The notes beneath the pieces were generated by a model, which worked only from the letters and a program-made list of their open reading frames with translations, made no database searches and was not told the DNA's origin. A DNA stretch of 64,000 nt, taken from contig NZ_CP070225.1 in NCBI RefSeq assembly GCF_021631985.1, positions 3,720,001-3,784,000 on the forward strand. The letters are read 5' to 3'. Each line of letters begins with the position of its first letter. Positions within the stretch are counted from its first letter, which is position 1. Positions 9,700 through 18,695 of this stretch are shown here, in pieces. The stretch comes from Sandaracinus amylolyticus (GTDB taxonomy: Bacteria > Myxococcota_A > Polyangia > Polyangiales > Sandaracinaceae). The translations under genes were made by a program, and so were the position numbers.

Positions 9700-9779
9700 T
9701 CGCTCCGTGACCAGAGGTAGAGCCGCTTCGCGCGCGCCCGCAAGCGGGTGGGGCCCCGCGCGCAGCTCGGGGGTCGACA

Positions 9780-9798
9780 GGGGGGCGCGCAGCCCCCC
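9780..9798. terminator. G-run stem-loop after a stop codon (no T tract)
   Basis: A 7-bp stem, GGGGGGC (9780-9786) with GCCCCCC (9792-9798), and a 5-base loop, lying 8 bases beyond the leftward stop at 9807. The same type of G-run hairpin lies just past stops at 22304-22318 and 26879-26892. The position suggests a 3-prime-end or terminator role, but no T tract follows. Confidence 0.45.
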
Positions 9799-9806
9799 GG
9801 GGCGAA

Positions 9807-10166
9807 TCAGCCGCGGATGCCGAGGATCACGTAGGCGGTCACGATGATCGAGAGGACACCCGTGAGCCCGGCGATCAGGGCCACGCCGAGCGTCATCAGC
9901 TCGTCCATCTTCCCGCTGAACGCGCCCGCGCCGCCGATGACGCCGAGCGCCGCGACGGTGATCCACCCCCACATCCCGCTCACGCCGACGACCAGCAGGC
10001 CCGTGAGCCCGACCAGCACGCAGATCGCGAACAGGAGGATGAAGCCCTTGTTGGCTCCGATGGTGCGGGCCTGCGCAAGCGCAGCCGCGTCACGCTGGTA
10101 CCGGCCGTCGAGTTCGAGCGAGGACATGGTGGACTTCCGTATCACTGCCGACGGCTCCATGTCCAT
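9807..10166 (-). CDS. Small three-helix membrane protein
   Basis: A product of up to 119 residues with three hydrophobic segments: GFILLFAICVLVGLTGLLVV, the GWITVAALGVIGGAG region, and LGVALIAGLTGVLSIIVTAY. It is therefore an integral inner-membrane protein with a short cytosolic N terminus. I do not recognise the family. Two starts are possible: ATG 10166, or ATG 10127 (MSSLELDGRY) with GGAAG seven bases upstream; the second gives 106 residues. It is divergent from cdnL. Confidence 0.6.
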   Translation of the reverse strand: MDMEPSAVIRKSTMSSLELDGRYQRDAAALAQARTIGANKGFILLFAICVLVGLTGLLVVGVSGMWGWITVAALGVIGGAGAFSGKMDELMTLGVALIAGLTGVLSIIVTAYVILGIRG

Positions 10167-10174
10167 ACCTTCCG

Positions 10175-10218
10175 AACGGGGTTGCCCCGTTTTCCGAGGC
10201 GGGTCGCATTGACCCGCC
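10175..10218. promoter_or_regulatory. Paired inverted repeats in the cdnL divergent region
   Basis: Two palindromes lie 6 bases apart between the membrane-protein gene and cdnL: AACGGGG/CCCCGTT (10175-10181, 10185-10191) and GGCGGGTC/GACCCGCC (10198-10205, 10211-10218). They could be operator sites or RNA hairpins in the long cdnL leader (10167-10449). No clear sigma-70 boxes were found there. Confidence 0.4.
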
Positions 10219-10449
10219 CGGGGGGGCCGAATACCATCCGCCCCCGCGTCGTTCTTCGGCGCATCGGTTTCTGCCGACCTGCTCCTTCCCCGCTGTGGCG
10301 GCCTGCCTCCTCGGTTGGGTCGGAACTCCCCCTTCGACCGGTGCTCGGCGTCGGGGGCTTCTCATCCAGATGCTCCTCTTCCTTCGCTGGAAGCGCAGCT
10401 CCGGAGACGAAGCGCAGGCCGGCTCCAGGCTCGCAGCGAAGGAGTCCTC

Positions 10450-11055
10450 ATGCAGGCCCGCAAGCAGGTCGAGGTGAAGGCCCGCACCACCGCCCCGGTG
10501 GCTGCCGCCCGCTCTACCACCACCAGCAACTCTGCTCCTACGAAGCAGGGAAGCGCCTCGAGTAACCAGGAATTCAAGATCGGCGACAAGGCCGTGTACC
10601 CGGCCCGCGGCGTCGCCGAGGTCGTCTCCATCGAGGAGAAGGACATCGCCGGCAACCGCCAGCGCTTCTACGTCCTGCGGCTCCTCGACACCGACCACAA
10701 GATCATGGTGCCGGTGCTGAACGCGCAGAACATCGGGCTGCGCAAGCCGATCAGCGACAAGGAGATCAAGGAGATCTTCCGGATCCTCAAGGTCAAGGAA
10801 GTCCCCTTCGACAACCAGACCTGGAACCGCCGCTACCGCGGTTTCATGGACAAGATCAAGACGGGCTCGGTGTTCGACGTGGCCGAAGTGCTGCGCGACC
10901 TCTCGCGGCTCCGTGCGAACAAGGCGCTCAGCTTCGGCGAGCGCCAGATGCTCGAGAAGGCCCGTGGTCTCATCGTGAAGGAGATCGCGGTGTCCCGGGG
11001 CAAGAGCGAAGACAAGGTCCGCCTGGAGATCGAAGCGATCTTCGGCCCCAGCTGA
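10450..11055 (+). CDS. cdnL: CarD/CdnL-family RNA polymerase-binding regulator
   Basis: A 201-residue protein. The CdnL region begins at FKIGDKAVYPARGVAEVVSI (about residue 43), the beta-rich domain that binds RNA polymerase beta, and continues through WNRRYRGFMDKIKTGSVFDV and LSFGERQMLEKA to the end, the helical DNA-interacting domain. Known CdnL proteins stabilise open promoter complexes, notably at rRNA promoters, and are essential in Myxococcus. ATG 10450 has a good AGGAG site 6 bases upstream. Unlike the roughly 164-residue Myxococcus CdnL, this one has about 38 extra N-terminal residues rich in Thr, Ser, Ala and Gln. Confidence 0.92.
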   Translation: MQARKQVEVKARTTAPVAAARSTTTSNSAPTKQGSASSNQEFKIGDKAVYPARGVAEVVSIEEKDIAGNRQRFYVLRLLDTDHKIMVPVLNAQNIGLRKPISDKEIKEIFRILKVKEVPFDNQTWNRRYRGFMDKIKTGSVFDVAEVLRDLSRLRANKALSFGERQMLEKARGLIVKEIAVSRGKSEDKVRLEIEAIFGPS

Positions 11056-11191
11056 TCGCTGCCCGAGGCGGAGCCCCGGTCCGACGGCGCCGACTCCTCG
11101 TCGTTCGAGGAAGCGCCCGGCGAAGGCTTCGCGTCCGCTCGGTTTCGTCTTCGCAGTCGCGTCGCGCTCCGCCTCGATCTCGAGGCGAGAG

Positions 11192-11233
11192 CCGTGGGGT
11201 CAGACCCACGGCCCGCTCCGGAAGGAGCGGAGC
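11192..11233 (+). promoter_or_regulatory. Tandem hairpins in the RNase E/G leader
   Basis: The 293 bases between cdnL and the RNase gene hold two adjacent stem-loops. One is CCGTGGG/CCCACGG (11192-11198, 11205-11211). The other is a GGAA-loop hairpin (11213-11230) that forms copy 2 of the element at 8377. They end about 115 bases before the RNase start codon. RNase E mRNA leaders in enterobacteria are structured and autoregulated; a similar role here is inference. Confidence 0.5.
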
Positions 11234-11348
11234 GCCGCTCGGAAAGTCGGAAGCCGCGCGCTCGCGCGGTCGTCGCGCTGCCCGGAAGGGTCAGCTCGGT
11301 ACGAACGCATCGGGAGCATCCGCGCCTCGGGGAAAGGAACCCCGCCAG

Positions 11349-12911
<1,563 letters not shown>

Positions 12912-12948
12912 TGCTGGGGAGCGCGCGCGAGGAGCTCGCGGAGGGGTG

Positions 12949-13308
12949 ATGTCGAAGAAGCCGGAGGCGGAGAGCGACGATCAGCGCACCTCGGAGCGCG
13001 TGACGATCAACAAGGAGTTCGAGAGCTTCGACGCGTTCATCCAGGAGTACGTGACGAACATCTCGCGCTCCGGCGTGTTCGTGAAGAGCAAGCAGCCGCT
13101 CCCCGTCGGCACGCGCGTGAACCTGAAGTTCACGGTGATCATGGACGACATCGAGACGATCGAGGGCATCGGCGAGGTCGTCCGCGTGCAGCACGATCCC
13201 TCGGGCATGGGCGTGGTGTTCCGCGAGCTGAGCCAGTACTCGCAGCACCTGATCGAGCGGCTGCTGACGTCGCCGATGAGCGGCGGCGGAGGGAACGAGA
13301 GCGCATGA
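12949..13308 (+). CDS. PilZ-like domain protein (TIGR02266 type)
   Basis: A 119-residue protein with the myxobacterial PilZ-like pattern: a basic N-terminal segment (SERVTINKEF), then YVTNISRSGVFVKS matching the D/N-x-S-x-x-G motif, LPVGTRVNLKF, and GEVVRVQHDPSGMGVVF. PilZ domains often bind cyclic di-GMP, but the canonical RxxxR is not clean here, so binding is uncertain. I chose ATG 12949 because GGAGG ends 5 bases before it; GTG 12946 is also possible. Its last 4 bases overlap the next gene. Confidence 0.8.
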   Translation: MSKKPEAESDDQRTSERVTINKEFESFDAFIQEYVTNISRSGVFVKSKQPLPVGTRVNLKFTVIMDDIETIEGIGEVVRVQHDPSGMGVVFRELSQYSQHLIERLLTSPMSGGGGNESA

Positions 13309-13733
13309 GCAACGGGCTCGGGCTGCCCAAGCCGCTCGCGGAGATGAGTGACCGCGAGCTCGACGAAGAGCTGCAGCGCCGGCGTCGGCTGCGTGCGGCG
13401 TCGCGGCGGCCCGAGGCGCCGATCACCGACGCGGAGCGGCAGATGCTGGCGCGGTTCGAGCGTCAGACGGCGCGCGAAGACGGTGGTGGCGAGGGCGGCG
13501 CGTCGTGGGTCGCGGCAGCGGCAGAGCGCGTCGATCTCGCGCGCCACTACGCGGCGCTGGAGCTCAAGCCGGGCGCGACGCTCGCGCAGGTCGAGGCGGC
13601 GTACAAGGCGCTGGTCGCGAAGTACGACCCGACGAAGCACGCGGGCGATCCCGAGCGACATCGCGCGGCGACGCAGCTGGTGCAGGAGCTCGGGCGCAGC
13701 TACGCGATGCTCGTCGAGCGCCTGCGGCGCTGA
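13305..13733 (+). CDS. Degenerate J-domain-like protein
   Basis: A 142-residue protein. The N terminus is charged and helical (EMSDRELDEELQRRRRLRAA). From about residue 75 the sequence follows a J domain: LARHYAALELKPGATLAQVE, then AAYKALVAKYDPTKHAGDPE and a final helix. The HPD tripeptide needed to stimulate Hsp70 is replaced by YDPT, so it probably does not act as an ordinary co-chaperone. The start overlaps the PilZ gene by 4 bases (ATGA), implying coupled synthesis and perhaps a shared role. Confidence 0.65.
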   Translation: MSNGLGLPKPLAEMSDRELDEELQRRRRLRAASRRPEAPITDAERQMLARFERQTAREDGGGEGGASWVAAAAERVDLARHYAALELKPGATLAQVEAAYKALVAKYDPTKHAGDPERHRAATQLVQELGRSYAMLVERLRR

Positions 13734-13763
13734 CGGGAGAGACGTCGCCGCGGTCCGCGTAGG

Positions 13764-14624
13764 ATGGGCGCCATGCGCTCGTTCACGACGGTGATCGCGG
13801 TGCTCGCGCTGTGCGCGGGGTGCAACGAGCGATCGGGGATCGACGTCGATGCAGGAGGTCGCGTCGACGCGAGGATCGCGATCGATGCGAGCGCGAGTGA
13901 CGCGGGCGCGATCGACATCGACGCGGGCGTGATCGATGTCGACGCGAGCACGGTCGGCGTCGACGCGAACGTGATCGATGTCGACGCGAGCACGAGCGAC
14001 GACGCGGGCTCGGAGAGCGATGCGAGCCCTGGCGACGACGCCGGGGAGGAGCTCGACGCGGGCTCGATGGCCGACGCGGGCTCGAGCATCGATGCGGGCC
14101 CCACGCCTCCTCCCGGGCTCTCGGTGCCGTGCTCGAACGGCCCGGGATGGACGGTGTTCCGGCTGCACTTCGACGGCTCGTCGTCGCCGCGCATCGACGT
14201 GTGGGACGCCAGCTGCTCGTACTCGCTCGCGCCCGGGAGCGCGTGCGAGGCGCGCGTCGTCGCGTTCGGCACCGGCACGGTCGAGCCGGTCATGAGCGGG
14301 TACGCGGTCGCGCTCGGGACGTCGTCGCCGTATCTGCGCGTGCGGTACTCGGTCGATGGGCTCTCGTTCACGCGCGCGACGCTCTGGGTGCAGGCGCGCT
14401 CGTACGCGACGTCGTCCTCGACGAACATCCGCGCATGGTCTCCGCTCCACGGCGAGACCACGCGCGGGCCCGTCGACAACGACTGGACGTACGACTGGTA
14501 CGACGTCGACTGGACCGACTATCTCACGCCGAGCGACCAGCCCTCGCTCACGGCGATCCAGATCTACGCCCACTCCGGCTCGGGGTCCCTCGCGGTGCAC
14601 GCGGCCGAGCTCTGCGTGCAGTGA
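13764..14624 (+). CDS. Asp/Ala-rich surface lipoprotein
   Basis: A 286-residue exported protein with a signal peptide ending in the lipobox LALCAGC, and so lipid-anchored. Residues about 25-110 are a low-complexity Asp-Ala-rich stretch (repeated IDVDAS and VDA units), a spacer common in myxobacterial lipoproteins. The C-terminal 170 residues look like a beta-sandwich or carbohydrate-binding fold (GWTVFRLHFDGSSSPRIDVW) with paired Cys. The function is unknown. The start is ATG 13764 or 13773. It converges on the leftward genes beyond. Confidence 0.75.
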   Translation: MGAMRSFTTVIAVLALCAGCNERSGIDVDAGGRVDARIAIDASASDAGAIDIDAGVIDVDASTVGVDANVIDVDASTSDDAGSESDASPGDDAGEELDAGSMADAGSSIDAGPTPPPGLSVPCSNGPGWTVFRLHFDGSSSPRIDVWDASCSYSLAPGSACEARVVAFGTGTVEPVMSGYAVALGTSSPYLRVRYSVDGLSFTRATLWVQARSYATSSSTNIRAWSPLHGETTRGPVDNDWTYDWYDVDWTDYLTPSDQPSLTAIQIYAHSGSGSLAVHAAELCVQ

Positions 14625-14913
14625 CCTTCGGCTCCTCGCGCTCGCTCTCCTCGCTCGTCTTCTCGGCAGGCGACGGCGCGCGCACGGTGGCCGGTCGCGC
14701 CGGGCGCGTGCCACGACGCGCCCGGGTGGCGGGCTTCGCCGGCTCGGTCGGCGTCTCCTCGCGGCGCGTGCGTCCCGGCGCCGGAGGCTCGCGCGTCACC
14801 ACCGGTCGCTCGACGCGGCGCGCGAGGCGCTCGCGGCCCTCGACCTCGGTGCGCGCGATCTTCCGCTCGCGACCGCGGCCCTGCCCGGGCTGCCGCCGCT
14901 CACGCTCGCGCAT
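14548..14913 (-). CDS. Hypothetical basic low-complexity protein
   Basis: A 121-residue reading frame rich in Arg, Glu, Pro and Ala, with no recognisable domain and probably disordered. What favours a real gene is its start: ATG 14913 lies inside the end of the EgtD-like gene, with a GGAGG site 5 bases upstream, a typical coupled start. Against it, it overlaps the last 77 bases of the convergent lipoprotein gene, and such Arg-rich frames arise easily in high-GC DNA. Confidence 0.35.
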   Translation of the reverse strand: MRERERRQPGQGRGRERKIARTEVEGRERLARRVERPVVTREPPAPGRTRREETPTEPAKPATRARRGTRPARPATVRAPSPAEKTSEESEREEPKVTARRARPRAPRGTPSRSGRRSGSP

Positions 14914-15901
14914 GACCGCCTCCGCGCACCGCGAGCAGACAGAGGCTCATCCGCCACTCGGGATCGGTCCACGAGCGCACCATCTCGAGCCCCGCGCGAC
15001 GCACCAGCGACGTGAGCTCGGTGGGGTCGTACTTGTACGCGTGCCCGCCGACGATCCACTCGCCCTTCGCGAGCGCGATCTCGCAGCCACCCACGAGGAC
15101 GCGCTGCGCGTGCTCGCTCACGAGGCGCATCTCGACGCGACCGCGGATCGGATCGTAGGGCGCGCGGAACGAGAACTGCGTCACGTCGAACGTCGCGCCG
15201 ATCTCGCGGTTGATCCGCACCAGCACGTTGCGGTGGAACGCGGCGCACGCGCCCGATCGATCGAAGTACGCGTCCTCGATCGTCCGCTTCGGCTTCTTCA
15301 GATCGACCGAAACCAGCACGCGACCGCGCGAGCCCGCGAGCAGCGCCGCACGCGCGAGCAGCGACACCGCGTCGTGCGGCGCGATCTCCCCGATGCGCGC
15401 ATCACCGAGCCACACCGTCGCGTTGCCCTCGTCGATGCGTGCGAGGCGCGCGCGCAGATCGGTCGAGCGAGGCAGCGCGTGGCCCGCGACCAGCGGCGAG
15501 ACCTCGAGCCCTCGATACTCGCGACGCAGCGCGCTCGCGAGCTCCTCGAGACGCGTCGCGCTCGGATCGAGCGGCACGTACGCCGCGGGCTCGTCCAGTC
15601 GACCGAGCAGCGCTCGCACGCGCAGCCCGTCGCGCGGTGCGACGTCGACGAGCAGCGAGCGCGGCCCGAGCACGCTCGCGATCTCGCGCCCGTGTGCGTC
15701 GAGCAGCGCGCGCTCGGCGCGCGCGAGGTAGTGGCCACGCGTGTCGCGCACGCGCTCGTGGAGTCGCGCGCCGCGCTCGTCCCAGAGCCACTTGGAAGGA
15801 ATCGTCTTGGGCTGCGATCCGAGACCGGCGATCACTTCGCCGAAGAACTCGTCGTCGCGACGAGGTCGGATCAGCCCCCGTACGTCGAGGGCGGGTTGCA
15901 T
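14900..15901 (-). CDS. EgtD-like methyltransferase-fold protein, divergent
   Basis: A 333-residue protein that aligns along its length with histidine N-alpha-methyltransferases (PF10017). Examples are PKTIPSKWLWDERGARLHER, the NREIGATFDVTQF region and RSWTDPEWRMSLCLLAV. Key positions differ from mycobacterial EgtD. The SAM loop LVELGSG is LVDVAPR. The GSTIGN loop is GDARIGE, replacing the substrate-binding Asn. The TEVSCK imidazole-binding segment is GGHAYK, replacing both Glu and Ser. Histidine methylation for ergothioneine is therefore unlikely, and no egtB is adjacent. It may use another substrate or be a pseudoenzyme. Confidence 0.75.
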   Translation of the reverse strand: MQPALDVRGLIRPRRDDEFFGEVIAGLGSQPKTIPSKWLWDERGARLHERVRDTRGHYLARAERALLDAHGREIASVLGPRSLLVDVAPRDGLRVRALLGRLDEPAAYVPLDPSATRLEELASALRREYRGLEVSPLVAGHALPRSTDLRARLARIDEGNATVWLGDARIGEIAPHDAVSLLARAALLAGSRGRVLVSVDLKKPKRTIEDAYFDRSGACAAFHRNVLVRINREIGATFDVTQFSFRAPYDPIRGRVEMRLVSEHAQRVLVGGCEIALAKGEWIVGGHAYKYDPTELTSLVRRAGLEMVRSWTDPEWRMSLCLLAVRGGGHARA

Positions 15902-16139
15902 GGCTCGACACCTCCGTCACCGCAGGGCGCGTGCGGAGCACGACGCGCAGGCGCACCGGCACCGGCGTCGTGGCACGCGCAGAGGGAGCGCCGGGCGCAT
16001 CGCCGTGCCCACGGACACTGCGATTCAGCCGGAGGGCGCTCCGAGCTCGTTCACACACGAGGTGGGATATAGGCGCCGGAGTCGCCCGATCAGCAGGTGC
16101 GCGCGATCTTCGAACACGCGTCCCTCGCGTGGGACGCGC

Positions 16140-17609
16140 TCACTCGTCGTCGCGCGGCCCGACGACGGTCTTGTCCTCGTCGTCGTCCCACGAGAGCGGC
16201 TGGGTCCCGGGCGCGGCGGCAGGCGCGGGATCGAGCGGCGTCGCACCGAGATCCGTCGGCTCGCGCGTGCTCGTGATGCGCGCGTGCGGCACCGTCTGCA
16301 CGAGCTCGCGGTCGTAGCGCATCTCGGTCACGAGCGCGTCGGCGATCGCCGGCATCATCTTGCCGGTCGTATCGTCGAACGGGTCGGGGAACGAAGGCAC
16401 GAGCCGCCCCGTGACGTCGTCGAACGCGTCCGCGCGCGGTCCGGTGGTGTCGTCGAACGCATCCGCCACGTGCCTCGGCACCTGCGGCTCGTCGAGCGCG
16501 TCGACGGGCGGCATCGTGTCGAGCATCTCGCGCATGTCCTCGTCGCCGATCGGCTCGACGTCGCTGTCGTCCTCGATCAGCGCGTCGGGCGGGATCGTCT
16601 CGGGCGCGCGCTCGCGCGACGGAGCGCCGACCTCGTCGAGCCGGATCTCGCGCGTCGCCACGTCACGCCCGCGAGGCGCGATCGCCGGCGGAGGCGGCGG
16701 GAACCACTCGCGCAGCCAGCTCGCGAGCGATGCGGTCGTGAGGAACTCCTGGTTGCCGTACGCGAACGCCTCGAGCTCTTCGTGGAACGCCTCGGCGGTC
16801 GGGTATCGATGCTCGCGATCACGCGCGAGCGCGGTGCGCACGATGCGCTCGACCTCGGGCGGGATCGACGGATCGATCGCGCGCAGCGAGGGCACGATCG
16901 CGAGGCGCGCCTTCTCGACCGTCTCCATGTCGTTCGCGCCCACGAACAAGCGCCGCCCGCTCAGCATCTCCCAGAGCAGGATCCCCGCGCCGAACACGTC
17001 GCTGCGATGATCGACGCCCATTCCCGTGAACGACTCGGGCGCCATGTACGCGAGCTTGCCCTTCACGACGCCTGCGCGCGTCTCGGTGGCGCGGCCCACG
17101 GCCTTCGCGAGCCCGAAGTCCGTGACCTTCACCTCGCCGTCGTACGAGACGAGCACGTTCTGCGGCGTCACGTCGCGATGCACGACGCAGAGCGGCCGCC
17201 CGTGGTGCGACACCGCGCAGTGCGCGTGATGCAGCGCCTCGCAGACCTTCATCACGATGTGCAGCGAGACCGCGAGCGGCAGCCTCGCGCCGGCCTGCCT
17301 CGCGCGCACCTGGATCGCGCGCAGGTCCTTGCCGTGCACGAGCTCCATCGCGATGAAGTACTCGCGGCCCTCGCGCCCGAGATCGAAGATCTGGACGATG
17401 TTCGGGTGCTGGAGCTGCACCGCGATCTTCGCCTCGTCCACGAACATCCGGACGAAGTCGGTGTCCTGCGAGAGCTCGGGGAGGATGCGCTTGATCGCGA
17501 TCGGCCGCTCGAACCCTTCGGCACCGCGCACCGAGGCGCGGAACACCTCGGCCATTCCTCCGACGCCGATTCGCTCCAGCAGCACGTAGCGATCGGACCC
17601 CACGCTCAC
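16140..17609 (-). CDS. Eukaryote-like serine/threonine kinase
   Basis: A 489-residue kinase. The N lobe has IGVGGMAEVFRA and the ATP-binding Lys of AIKR (residue 40). The catalytic loop is VVHRDVTPQN (about 145), the myxobacterial variant of HRDxKPxN. DFGLAK and YMAPESF follow. After about residue 300 comes a long acidic, probably disordered tail with no membrane segment. The tail contains three copies of a D-x-F-D-D-x-T-G motif and ends with DEDKTVV, all potential phospho-threonine sites. The FHA-domain gene 34 bases upstream on the same strand makes a kinase-reader pair likely. Confidence 0.9.
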   Translation of the reverse strand: MSVGSDRYVLLERIGVGGMAEVFRASVRGAEGFERPIAIKRILPELSQDTDFVRMFVDEAKIAVQLQHPNIVQIFDLGREGREYFIAMELVHGKDLRAIQVRARQAGARLPLAVSLHIVMKVCEALHHAHCAVSHHGRPLCVVHRDVTPQNVLVSYDGEVKVTDFGLAKAVGRATETRAGVVKGKLAYMAPESFTGMGVDHRSDVFGAGILLWEMLSGRRLFVGANDMETVEKARLAIVPSLRAIDPSIPPEVERIVRTALARDREHRYPTAEAFHEELEAFAYGNQEFLTTASLASWLREWFPPPPPAIAPRGRDVATREIRLDEVGAPSRERAPETIPPDALIEDDSDVEPIGDEDMREMLDTMPPVDALDEPQVPRHVADAFDDTTGPRADAFDDVTGRLVPSFPDPFDDTTGKMMPAIADALVTEMRYDRELVQTVPHARITSTREPTDLGATPLDPAPAAAPGTQPLSWDDDEDKTVVGPRDDE

Positions 17610-17643
17610 CTCTTACTGCTGCGATGGTGGACCGGCGTGACGA

Positions 17644-18600
17644 TCACTCCACGCGCAGGTAGCCGCTCTTGATCAACTTCACGAGGATCTGCGACGTGTC
17701 GAGATCGCTCGCGAGGCTCTTGTTGAGCACCGTCTCGACGTGCCCGTAGTTGTACGCGAGCTGCAGGACGTCGAGCTCTTCGGGCGAGAGGTCGCGCAGC
17801 GGCGGGATCATCGGCATCGCGAGGAGCACGCTCGCCTGGAGCGTCGGCATGTCGCTGCCGAGGCGGCGGATCTCGTCGATCTGCCGCATCGCCTCCATGA
17901 GGATGCCCTCGACCGACATCTCGATCTTCTCGAGGAACTCGCGCGCCTCGGGCGGATCCATGTCGAACGAGCCGGTCTGCCACGTGAGGATGCGGAAGAG
18001 GCTCTTCAGCGGCGCGACGTCGTAGTGCTCGTTCACGACCGCGAAGATCACGCGGCCGTTGTCGATGAAGATCTTGCCGACGTCGGCGTCGGTGCGGATC
18101 ACCAGCACGCCGCTCTTCTTGCTCGCGCCGAAGAGCTGCATGAGGTCGGGCAGCGGGATCTCCGCGATCGAGCCCGACATCGTTCGCACCTGCGAGGTGC
18201 GACGTCCCGCCGCGACGTCCTCGAGCTTCGCCTTCGCGTCGCCGGAGGCCGCGCTGTCGCTCGCGACGAGCTTGATGATCGACGTGCCGATCAGGATGCG
18301 GTCGCCCTCCTGCAGGCGCGCGCGCTTGATCTTCTCGCCGTTGACGAAGGTGCCGTTGGTCGAGCCGAGGTCCTGGATGAAGATCTGATCGCCGGTGACG
18401 GTCAGCTTCGCGTGGCGGCGCGAGACCATGTCCTCCACGAGGACCATGTCCAGCTCGCTCGAGCGCCCGACGACGATCTCCTTGTTGTTCGGGAGGGGGA
18501 ACTCGCCCCCCTGGTACTTCCCCGAGATGAAGCGCAGCGCGTACTGCTTCGCTGGCCTCGTCGGAGGAGGCGGCGTCACCTTCGGAACGGGGGGCTCCAT
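17644..18600 (-). CDS. FHA domain-DUF4388 protein
   Basis: A 318-residue cytosolic protein. After a Pro-rich leader, residues about 18-120 form a phosphothreonine-binding FHA domain: EIVVGRSSELDMVL, MVSRRHAKL and DLGSTNGTFVNG. Residues about 140-315 match DUF4388 (PATAN): GSIAEIPLPDLMQLFGASKK, then SGVLVIRTDADVGKIFIDNG and ITWQTGSFDMDP. DUF4388 proteins are typical of myxobacterial signalling. It starts at ATG 18600 with a putative promoter just upstream and is followed by the kinase gene, a plausible phosphorylation partner. Confidence 0.9.
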   Translation of the reverse strand: MEPPVPKVTPPPPTRPAKQYALRFISGKYQGGEFPLPNNKEIVVGRSSELDMVLVEDMVSRRHAKLTVTGDQIFIQDLGSTNGTFVNGEKIKRARLQEGDRILIGTSIIKLVASDSAASGDAKAKLEDVAAGRRTSQVRTMSGSIAEIPLPDLMQLFGASKKSGVLVIRTDADVGKIFIDNGRVIFAVVNEHYDVAPLKSLFRILTWQTGSFDMDPPEAREFLEKIEMSVEGILMEAMRQIDEIRRLGSDMPTLQASVLLAMPMIPPLRDLSPEELDVLQLAYNYGHVETVLNKSLASDLDTSQILVKLIKSGYLRVE

Positions 18601-18610
18601 CGCTTGAAAT

Positions 18611-18663
18611 AGCCTATGACTTTCGCGCTTTGGAGGTCAAGGACGAGGCGAACCGTCTTGACC
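18611..18663 (-). promoter_or_regulatory. Promoter of the FHA-kinase operon with inverted repeat
   Basis: On the minus strand, TTGACC (18635-18640) and TAGGCT (18611-18616) are 18 bases apart, a reasonable sigma-70-like pair just ahead of ATG 18600. The -35 box lies in a perfect inverted repeat, GGTCAAG (18635-18641) and CTTGACC (18657-18663), with a 15-base spacer. This could be an operator shared with the divergent gene. Confidence 0.45.
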
Positions 18664-18695
18664 GGGGCTGCGGACGCACTGGACGCTCCCCCGCG

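Noticed and set aside
14129-16072. A 647-residue plus-strand frame
   Set aside because: It crosses the lipoprotein in another frame and is antisense to the EgtD-like gene; Arg-rich without a domain.
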